This document shows positions 20,764 to 28,362 of a DNA stretch of 28,362 nucleotides, piece by piece. This DNA is from Saccoglossus kowalevskii (Eukaryota; Hemichordata; Enteropneusta; Harrimaniidae). Position 1 is the stretch's first letter. Each line of letters opens with the position of its first letter. The translations under genes and the position numbers were made by a program. The notes under the pieces are model-generated. The model did not search any database. It saw only the letters and a program-made list of their open reading frames with translations, and was not told where the DNA came from. Location of the stretch: positions 129,631-157,992 of the forward strand of contig NW_003140313.1 in assembly GCF_000003605.2 (NCBI RefSeq), in the 5' to 3' direction.

Positions 20764-21135
20764 GTAAGATCATAACAATCACTCTCACTATCTTTACTCT
20801 CTGCTTATTAATCCATTTCTCTTTCTCTCTCTTTTTCTCTCAAGCATCATTATTTAGGTTTCACTCTTCTCTCATTGGGTGATTCTATTTTGCTATCAGG
20901 GATGCATGCTTGGTTAAAGTGGGTGATGTACTCATTTTACATTCACTTGTGCTAAAAAGACCTTTCTAGACTATGCATAGATACAGATTTTTTTTTTAGG
21001 ATTTGGATTTCTTAACACAGAGTTTCCTAGTTTTCATCATGGAGAGTAATAAGTGTAAATTGTTTTCTGATTGACACAATTTCCTGCCCTGAAAAGTCAA
21101 TTAAATCATCATGACTCTAATTCAGACTTTTGGAG
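20764..21135. other. Non-coding stretch with a CT-rich tract
   Basis: The tract at about 20813-20845 (TTTCTCTTTCTCTCTCTTTT) resembles an acceptor tract but no exon with an open frame and donor was found after it. Confidence 0.4.
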
Positions 21136-21319
21136 TACTGTAAAATCTGTATTAGAAGCCGCAGCTTCTATTAAAATGGTACAATGCAACAGAGGGGATG
21201 CGGCTTTTATTAGAGCATCTACACATATGAGAAATGGTAAATTTTTGGTTCTCAATTGTTCAAAAATAATGGGTGCGGCTTCTATTAGGGATGCGGCTTC
21301 TAATAGAGATTTTACGGTA
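21136..21319. mobile_element. MITE family 5, copy 2 (184 bp)
   Basis: TACTGTAAAATCTGTATTAG + AAGCCGC at the left is matched in inverse by GCGGCTTCTAATAGAGATTT + TACGGTA at the right, 25 of 27 positions. The core repeats GCGGCTTNTATTAG. Confidence 0.85.
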
Positions 21320-22130
21320 GAACATTGTATAAGTGTATAATTATCCCGCCAACGTTTTGATATCATTTTGTATTATTTTTCTGCATTTTTTTTTATAAGT
21401 ATTGTTTTTTTTTATCAATTTTTGACCAAATACACCTAATATTTCGCATTGACTACAGGTCTTGTTAATTTTTTCTGAGAAATATGCAAAAAATTAAGCG
21501 TGAATTTTTTGTGAACGGCAACAAAATTTTACTTTGGCACTTAAAAAATGAATGAAACCTTATTTTAAATGGGATTGGATTAACAGGAAAATCTTGTTAT
21601 TTGCGGGTTACAGTCCCTAAAGCTTCTATCAAGACTTAACTCTTATTTAACAATTACTTCATCATTTAAGCAGTAGTACAAGTGTGTTTTGCTGAATATT
21701 AAACATCTCATCTAAGGTTTGATAAATGATTGCCTGTCAAAAGAAATTTGAAATCAATGCACAATTACTTGCCCTCTGTCGATTCGAGAAATTAAGCAAT
21801 CATTTTTTCTCCAACAAAGTTGAGGTGTTTTATGTTGAAATATGCATTTGCTCCAAGTAACAAAGGGTGTCTCTATCATCCAGCACGTTAACATTCTCAC
21901 TAAGAGGTGGTGGAACTTAGATGTTGAATCTCTATTTCATACGCAATTCATGCTTCTCAGGTCATATCACATCACATACAGCCATTGGGATGTTCTGTCG
22001 TACATCCAGAAGAAACCATCGTCACTTAGTGATTTAATCGCTACATTTATATTTATTGCTGGCATTGCATTGTGGGTCAATCTTCCCCAAAAAGGGAAGC
22101 AATACCGGATGCAAACAATATCTGGCTTTT
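21320..22130. other. Non-coding; weak open frame at 21842-22171
   Basis: A 109-codon + frame here runs into the hairpin of the next mobile element and has no recognisable domain, so I do not call it a gene. CCCCAAAAAGGG near 22085 is a small inverted repeat. Confidence 0.4.
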
Positions 22131-22811
22131 TAGCTCCGCTGTCGACACAGCGGAGCTGTTCATATTACTGATTGTCCGTCGTCGTCGTCCGTCGCCGTCA
22201 ACTTTACAATTTCAACTTCTGCTTCAAAACCGCAAGTCCGAATGTTTTCAAATTTGATATGCATGTACCTTGGATGGTTCTTTCTCGGATTTGTTCATTT
22301 CATGTCAAAATCTCAAATTCTCTATTTTTGGTGAATATTTTTGTCATTTTTAGTAAAAAGTGATATTTTCGACTTCTTGAAAAAAAACGGCAAGTTCGAT
22401 TGCTTTGATATTGTATATATAGGTACTACATGTGGACCTCTCTCAGATTTGTTCATTTCGTGACAATATCTTTAATTCTCTAGTTTCGATGAATATTTTT
22501 GTCATTTTTGGTAAAAAGTAATATTAAAAACAGCAAGTCTGATTGCTTTGATATTACATATATAGGTACTACATGTGGACCTCTCTCAGGTTTGTTCATT
22601 TTGTGATGATATCTTTAATTCTCTAATTTTGATGAATATTTTTGTCATTTTTGGTAAAAAGTGATATTTTCGACTTCTTGTTAAAAACCACAGGTCCGAT
22701 TGCTTTGATACTACATGTATACATATTGTGAATTTTTAATGATATTTTCAGTTCTTAATTGAAATGTGCATTGCTAATAGCGGAGCTATCTCAGCTGACA
22801 GGCTGCTTGTT
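22131..22811 (+). mobile_element. Family 2 Helentron-like element, copy 2 (~680 bp)
   Basis: A perfect 5' hairpin AGCTCCGCTGT cgac ACAGCGGAGCT (22132-22157) is followed by a CG-rich run (GTCCGTCGTCGTCGTCCGTC) and tandem ~150-bp units. The 3' end has AGCGGAGCT (22779-22787), then CAGCtgacagGCTG and CTTGTT. Confidence 0.8.
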
Positions 22812-23183
22812 AAAGTATGTGCTGTGCATTTATGGATTAAGAAGAATATGCCAAGGTTAGATAATGAAATGAAGATCCTATTGAAATTGTTCACTTCAAA
22901 TATGGATTTCATAGTTCCAAGCAGTTATCTAAACTGGTTCTAACTAATAGAATCACAGAATACCATGGATGCTTTCCCACAGCCATTGGTAAGGTTTGAA
23001 AATAAGAAATGAGTGATATGTGATTCTTTTCGAGATAACAAAAATATGTGCTACAAATATACATGAATGGAGATCAATCAAAGCCATTTCTTTCCCCAAC
23101 TCACTTGCGTTTTTTTAATCGAAATGTGATTTCTTGCAATCAGTAGGATGTAGCTCATATCACAAAAGTTACAAAATCGTTGT
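22812..23183. other. No gene or repeat recognised
   Basis: AT-rich sequence between the family 2 element and the minisatellite. Confidence 0.5.
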
Positions 23184-23600
23184 CAGCTGGTATTGACCAA
23201 TCAACTTTGACAGCTGGTATTGACCAATCATTGTCGACAGCTGGTATTGACCAATCATTGTCGACAGCTGGTATTGACCAATCATTGTCGACAGCTGGTA
23301 TTGACCAATCATTGTCGACAGCTGGTATTGACCAATCATTGTCGACAGCTGGTATTGACCAATCATTGTCAACCTCTAGTATTGACCAATCATTGTCGAC
23401 AGCTGGTATTGGCCAATCATTGTCGACAGCTGGTATTGACCAATCATTGTCGACAGCTGGTATTGACCAATCATTGTCGACAGCTGGTATTGACCAATCA
23501 TTGTCGACAGCTGGTATTGACCAATCATTGTCGACAGCTGGTATTGACCAATCATTGTCAACCTCTAGTATTGACCAATCATTGTCGAAAAACTGGTATT
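23184..23600. repeat. 27-bp minisatellite built around a CCAAT box, about 15 units
   Basis: The unit is ACAGCTGGTATTGACCAATC + ATTGTCG. As 27 is a multiple of three, it reads as a nine-residue repeat (STAGIDQSL) on + and as others on minus, with no stops. A variant unit (ACCTCTAGTATTG) recurs after exactly seven units, a higher-order period of 189 bp. I regard the long open frames as repeat artefacts. Confidence 0.95.
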
Positions 23601-23636
23601 GGCCAATAATTGTTGTCAGCTTGTATTGACCATTAA

Positions 23637-23935
23637 TTGTTGACATCTGGTATTAGCCAATCAGTGTGGACACCAAGTCTGGTATTGGCCAATCATTGTG
23701 GACACCATGTCTGGTATTGGCCAATCATTGTGGACACCATGTTTGGTATTGGCCAATCATTGTGGACTGACAGTGTCTGGTATTGGCCAATCATTGTGGA
23801 CACAGTGTCTGGTATTGGTCAATCATTGTGGACACCATGTCTGGTATTGGCTAATCATAATTGACACAGTGTCTGGTATTGACCAATCATAGTTGACACC
23901 ATGTCTGGTATTGACTACTCATTGTACAGCTGGTG
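23637..23935. repeat. 32-bp minisatellite, diverged relative of the 27-bp array, about nine units
   Basis: The unit is GGTATTGGCCAATCATTGTG + GACACCATGTCT, with variants. It shares GGTATTG(A/G)CCAATCATTGT with the preceding array, so both probably come from one ancestor with a changed spacer. Confidence 0.9.
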
Positions 23936-23985
23936 TATATCATTTAATCTAATGTTACTTAGTATGTAATGTTTACTGAATATTT

Positions 23986-25036
23986 AGTCCCCGTTCGGAC
24001 GTAGTCCGAAAACGGGGACTTATGTTTTGCCCTGTGTGTGTGCGTGCGTCCGTGCGTCCGTGATCACCTGTATCTCAAACATGCATGGACTGATTAAGTT
24101 CAAACTTCACTCATACATCACACATTATATGGGACATATGCACATGCATTTTTTTCATGATCCGATTAACGATAGCCGAATAGCGACCATTTTAAGGCCG
24201 AAAATGCATCAAAATCACACATTTTCACCATTCCGGACCCGGATCTCAGTTATGCATGGACGGATTTCGTTCAAATTTGGTACATACATTAAACATAATG
24301 TGACCTTGATGCACATCATTTTTCTTGGGGGGGATCGGGTTTGAAATGGCCGACTGGCGGCCATTTTGTTTTAAAGAATTCAGTTCTGGATCCGTATCTG
24401 AGACATGCTTGGATTGATCGAGTTCAAACTTCACACACACAAGGTACATCATGTCACAAATATGTATGTGCATTTGTTTCATGATCTCATTAACGATAGC
24501 CAAATGGCGGCCGCTTTAAGGCCGAGAATGCATTGAAATCGCACATTTTCACCATTCCGGAACCGGATCTCAGTTATGCATGGACGGATTTCAGTCAAAT
24601 TTGGTACATACATTAAACATAATAGGACCTTGATGCACGTCATTTTTTTTTCCGGATCAAGTTCGAAATGGCCGACTGGCGGCCATTTTCTTAAAGAATT
24701 CAGTTCTGGATCCGTATCCAAGACATGTCTGGATTGATCAAGTTCAAACATCACACACACATGGTGCATCATGTCACAAATAGATATGTGCATTTGTTTC
24801 ATGATCCGCTTAACAATAGCTGAATGATGGCCATTTTAAGACCGAAAATGCATTAAAATCACGTATTTTCACAATTCCGGAACCAGATCTCAGTCATGCA
24901 TGGATGGATGGATTTTGTTCAGATTTAGTACAATGTGTTGTACATATGCAGGTGCATTTCGGTCATGATCTGCTTTGAATGTATATGTCACTCAAATATG
25001 AACGGAACGGGGACGTGTCATTGACAATGACTTGTT
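23986..25036 (+). mobile_element. Family 3 Helentron-like element, copy 1 (~1050 bp)
   Basis: The 5' hairpin AGTCCCCGTTCGGAC gta GTCCGAAAACGGGGACT (23986-24020) leads into GTGTGTGTGCGTGCGTCCGT, then tandem units of about 330 bp. At the 3' end GAACGGGGAC (25005-25014) is an exact inverse of GTCCCCGTTC, followed by GTCATTGACAATGAC, a 15-base palindrome, and TTGTT. Open frames here (24027-24344 and two on minus) have no domain. Confidence 0.8.
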
Positions 25037-25460
25037 TTCACATGTCCTTACTACCGGTAGTTTCTCAGCAAGTAATGACTAACTTGTATTTTGAAAGCTG
25101 CCACAAACATTGCATCATGAGCCATACACCATGTATATGTATTTGAGGTTTGACTGACTGACTGACTGATGGCTATTTGTGTTTGCTACCAATTCTTGGA
25201 ATGTGTGTAATTGCTGTTCAAATAAAATTGTATGAATCACCTATACTCCACTATATATGCATACAAATAATATGCAACTTCCAATAGCATTGATGTGGCC
25301 TTCAACACAACATACAAGCTGTGATACCCCCTCCCCCCCCCTGCTTATAACATGTTCACAAAAATCCTGCTTTGATGGACCATGTCATCGATGACTAACC
25401 ACTTGTTGATTTAACTTGCATTCAATTTGACACAACTTTTGATGGGTATGGTATTTTTAG
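25037..25460. other. No gene recognised; short TGAC run at about 25151-25168
   Basis: If the dynein-like gene is separate, its promoter would be expected in or before this stretch. No clear promoter element was found. Confidence 0.4.
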
Positions 25461-25636
25461 ATTTTGGCACCCAGACCACCGTCTGCGAGAAGTAATGTAC
25501 CCGGACCAGCATTTAGAACTACCATGTTTAGACGGGATCAAGTGCAGGCAGTGGCAAGGAGACAGCAGTTGAAACGGCGTGGTAGTAATTCATCCCTTGA
25601 TGAAGAAATTATTAAAGCTGTTGGGAAGACTCACAG
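25461..25636 (+). CDS. Exon 10: basic N-terminal linker, first dynein-block exon
   Basis: The acceptor GTATTTTTAG and donor GTGAGT border it. It encodes ILAPRPPSARSNVPGPAFRT, TMFRRDQVQAVARRQQLKRR and GSNSSLDEEIIKAVGKTH. It is in phase 0 with exon 9. If the dynein gene is separate, this is either an internal exon or carries the start at 25524 with a 5' UTR that happens to be open. Confidence 0.7.
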
Positions 25637-27522
25637 GTGAGTAATGTTCTGAGTTCTCCACTATCACGTCTTATTGTTTTCTCATCAACTATTTTTTTCT
25701 GCAGGCCTATCAATTAATGTGCAAGTCAAATTAAATGTATTATAAGTTTAGATGGATTATTTGTTTGTAAGCTAGTCAACAAATTTGCAGTTGCAGGTGC
25801 ATTTCAATTCAATCTGCAGCTTTAAGTGCTAGACTCAAGTATAAAATATTTCATAATTTTGCTGGACCTCTTTGTGAATTTATGCATATTAGAACATAAT
25901 TAAAAAGTTTACGCTTCCTTTCAACTTCCTAGTACATGTGCCAGCTAAAATTGACTATAAATACATCAATGTTAAAAATTAAAAAAATAGCAGAATTCAA
26001 TTTGCTGAAAAACAAATGTTCATCCACTGACGTCATAGTTATTTTTATGCACTCCTGTTCACAGGCAAGGGAGTGGCTCAATAAGGGTACACAACATCTG
26101 GTTATAAAAGCATAAGTACATGAAATTGTAAATGGGAAGCCACTACCGGTACTATGGGCAACATGCTTAAAATCATTGAATTTTCACTGATATGTACTTT
26201 GTATTTGATTTGGAGAAGAGTTCATAGAGTCTGCATTTATATATGATTACATATTTTTGACCCTTATTATTTTACTAATAGTGATACAGAGCAAGTAGCA
26301 ACCCAGGGCCATGCTTCTCCAGAGGGCAGCAGTCATGCTGTTGACACTGGAAGCAAACAACAAAAAATCCATGAAACAGAGGAACCAGAAGTTTTATCAT
26401 TTGAGAGGCCACTAACAGAAGAGGGAAGATCAAGACTTGATGCTGTTAGGTCAGTCACGTCAGTGACATTTAAACTAGATAATATATCACAGGCACCATC
26501 CAGAGCTGGCTCTGCTGGCTCCAGAGTTCCATCCGCAAGAACTGCTACTCCAGCATCATCTGCATTTTCTCTGAGGCCAGATCCTAATATCGTGTTAACA
26601 CATCTGAAAACGAATATTTACGATGACACAGGTAGGTACACTATTTATATTTGTTAAAGACAATTACAGTATTGGTTAAAGAGTTATCATTCGATTTCAG
26701 TGGGTTCAATCTCCATTTTTATATTTTTTGCCAGAACCAGATAATGATGACGCCATTTATCACTTGAAGAGAATGCGTACAAAACTGGGACTGGTGACTG
26801 AGTTGCCCCATTATGGTGCATCCATTAAAGAACAAATGGATGGAATCGAAGATAGATTAGCAGATCCTTTGAAGGTAAATCACAAAGTATCAGTATTTGG
26901 ATTATATTTCTGTGTATATTATTATCTCATGTGTGTATTGCACATATGGTGGCTTTACATTTTTACTCATTGTATGAGTTCAGCTTGTATGTCAAAGAGG
27001 GTGTCTACTTGACCAATATCTTAAGATTCATTATTTGAAAGCAAATTTACATTAATTTTAATAACTTCATTACATGCTTTCGGATAATATACACAAATTT
27101 TACTATTCAAATAATGACATACATCAACAGTTAAAATTAAATTTGTTAATTGTTGTTTGCTAGTAACTGTCTGTCTGACCATTACCACTTGTACAGTAAC
27201 TGTACAGTACACACCCGACTGTAAAATACTGAATCATCACTCAAATTTGTGTGAAAGTGAAGACATGTAAAAATAACAAGAACTTTGGTGAGTGTGGATT
27301 TCAATTTCAAAATTTAGTAATTTCAAATTAATCGTTTTTATTTTCAACTTTCAGTACATGATGGAAGATCATGTTGATAATGGCGAGTTTCTGTATGCGT
27401 TGCCAAGAAACAGGGCTGATACAAGGGGACGTTACAATCGTTATGATCTTCAGGTTGTCTCACCTCATGTAGCTAAATCAGCAAAGGGGTATTTTACACT
27501 CAGCGCACATGGTGTGACAATG
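25461..27522 (+). CDS. N-terminal part of an axonemal dynein heavy chain-like protein; four exons, continues past the window
   Basis: Four exons give 278 residues in one frame. The first 58 are basic with a Ser/Arg/Pro-rich start; the next 117 are acidic then Ser/Ala/Arg-rich low complexity (SRAGSAGSRVPSARTATPAS). The final part holds IEDRLADPLK, GEFLYALPRNR, RYNRYDLQVVS and YFTLSAHGVTM. In my memory this matches the N-terminal region of dynein heavy chains, best DNAH6, where a 'DPL..GFLY..P......Y..Y.L.VVS.....YYT.S...VT' pattern occurs. Axonemal dynein heavy chains are the motor subunits that bend cilia and flagella; this segment would lie in the tail that binds other chains, far from the ATPase ring. 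DNAH14 or DNAH1/3/7/12 are alternatives. The first in-frame ATG is at 25524, with A at -3, but the frame is open upstream of it. Confidence 0.6.
25637..26281. other. Intron 10; nothing recognised
   Basis: AT-rich, with ordinary splice borders GTGAGT and ACTAATAG. Confidence 0.5.
26282..26631 (+). CDS. Exon 11: low-complexity linker of the dynein-like protein
   Basis: The acceptor TTTTACTAATAG and donor GTAGGT border it. It is the largest exon seen (350 bases, 116 full codons). It runs from acidic/polar (SDTEQVATQGHASPEGS) through SFERPLTEEGRSRLDAVRS to a Ser/Ala/Arg-rich tract and ends LRPDPNIVLTHLKTNIYDDT. Low-complexity N-termini are common in axonemal dynein heavy chains. Confidence 0.75.
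26735..26874 (+). CDS. Exon 12 of the dynein-like protein
   Basis: The acceptor ATTTTTTGCCAG and donor GTAAAT border it. It encodes EPDNDDAIYHLKRMRTKLGL, VTELPHYGASIKEQMDGIED and RLADPLK. It ends in phase 0. The 'DPL' sits just before the FLY..P motif of exon 13, the order I recall in DNAH6. Confidence 0.8.
26875..27354. other. Intron 12; nothing recognised
   Basis: AT-rich, ordinary splice borders, no repeat structure seen. Short open frames on both strands are not convincing. Confidence 0.5.
27355..27522 (+). CDS. Exon 13 of the dynein-like protein: conserved tail motif
   Basis: The acceptor TTTTCAACTTTCAG and donor GTGAGT border it. It encodes YMMEDHVDNGEFLYALPRNR, ADTRGRYNRYDLQVVSPHVA and KSAKGYFTLSAHGVTM. 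This is the most recognisable dynein heavy chain segment here. A mobile element begins 13 bases after the exon end. Confidence 0.8.
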
Positions 27523-27535
27523 GTGAGTTATTTTT

Positions 27536-28362
27536 AGTCCCCGTTCGGGCGCAGTCCGAAAACGGGGACTTATGTTTTGACCTCCGTGCGTGCGTGCGTC
27601 TGTGCGTGCGTCCGGACATGTATCTTAGAAATGCCTGGATCAATCACAATCAAACTTCACACATACATCATACATGATATTATACATATGCACGTCAATT
27701 TGTTTCACGATCTGATTTAAGATGGCGGAATGGCGGCCATTTTTGTGTTAAAAATCATCAAAATCAAGCATTTCCCAGCTGTTTATAGATGGATTTTGTT
27801 CAAACCTTGTATATACGTTGGACATTATAGGACCTTGATGCACAACATGTTGTTTTACGATCTGATTTAAGATGGCCGAATGGTGTCCATTTTTGTGCTG
27901 AAAAATCCTAAAAATCCAGCATTTCTCGGCTGTTTACAGATGGACTTTGTTCAAACTTTATATATACATTAGACATTATGGGCCCTTCATGCAAATAATT
28001 TTGTTTTTCAGATAAGATTCAAAATGGCCGGCTGGCGGCCATTTTGTTTTAATGAATGTGGTTCTCGTGCCATATCTCTGACTTGTTTTGACTGATTATG
28101 TTCAAATTTTAAATATTCATTATACATCATGTCATAGATAAACAGATATATTGGTTCGACGATCATATTCAAAATGGCCGAATAGTGGTCATTTTTGTGC
28201 TAAAAAATCATCAAATATCAAGCATTTATGGCATTTATGGATGGATTTCAGTCAAACTTGGTACATACATTAGACATTACTGGTTCCTGATGCACGTCAT
28301 TTTATTTGTCAAGATTGGATTCAAAATGGCTGACTGGCAGCCATTTTGTTTTAATGATTGTG
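27536..28362 (+). mobile_element. Family 3 Helentron-like element, copy 2, cut by the window end
   Basis: The hairpin AGTCCCCGTTCGGGC gca GTCCGAAAACGGGGACT is followed by GTGCGTGCGTGCGTCTGTGC and tandem units with GGCGGCCATTTT. It starts 13 bases after exon 13. Its 3' end lies outside. Confidence 0.8.

Noticed and set aside
21842-22171. 109-codon + open frame
   Set aside because: It runs into the hairpin of a family 2 element and shows no family features or splice context.
23155-23646. Long open frames on both strands (up to 163 codons) that could be read as repetitive proteins
   Set aside because: The 27-bp unit has no stop in several frames on both strands; no start context, splice sites or non-repeat domain supports a gene.
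23637-23892. Two overlapping + frames across the 32-bp array
   Set aside because: Again a product of the tandem unit; the frames disagree and end when the array ends.
24027-24802. Open frames of 85-107 codons in both directions
   Set aside because: They lie wholly inside the family 3 mobile element and follow its tandem units; no domain seen.

Overview
The window looks like part of an invertebrate animal genome. It is AT-rich, its genes are split into short exons by long repeat-filled introns with GT-AG borders, and it carries many small interspersed elements and minisatellites. A run of 50 Ns at 16546-16595 points to a draft assembly. A marine invertebrate is my guess; I cannot name the species.

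Coding content is all on the + strand and consists of 13 short exons between 7840 and 27522, none in the first 7.8 kb with confidence. Every splice phase fits. Exons 1-9 (7840-20763, 337 residues) encode a protein with an acidic, lysine-rich N-terminal part followed by a ubiquitin-conjugating (UBC/E2) fold most like the UBE2Q type. The position expected to hold the catalytic cysteine lacks one, so it looks like an inactive E2 variant. Exons 10-13 (25461-27522, 278 residues, continuing past the window) encode a basic, Ser/Ala/Arg-rich stretch and then a segment that resembles the N-terminal tail of axonemal dynein heavy chains, closest in my memory to DNAH6. The two blocks join in phase (0/0) across a 4.7 kb repeat-filled gap with no recognised stop exon or start exon. 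They may be two neighbouring genes or one transcript. The 5' start of the first gene was not found.

Layout: 1-3.6 kb holds mobile-element pieces, two MITEs and a 23-bp minisatellite; 2.2 kb and 5.0-5.3 kb are CpG-rich patches; 3.8 kb holds a GC-rich open patch that may be an exon of another gene; 7.8-20.8 kb is the E2-like gene; 20.8-25.5 kb is repeats, including a 27-bp/32-bp minisatellite made of CCAAT boxes; 25.5-27.5 kb is the dynein-like exons; 27.5 kb to the end is another mobile element.

The most striking structure is in the repeats. Four element families share one plan: a 5' end that folds into a hairpin, then (in three of the four) a microsatellite or CG-rich stretch, then tandem internal units, then near the 3' end an inverted copy of the 5' tip lying 15-25 bases inside the end. 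In three of the families a tiny hairpin and CTTGT(T) follow. This asymmetric-inverted-repeat plan matches non-autonomous Helentron-type (HINE) elements. They sit inside introns, some only 13-28 bases from splice sites, and one is nested within another. Separate TIR elements are also present, including a 1.36 kb element whose empty TA target can be read directly from the tandem array it split.
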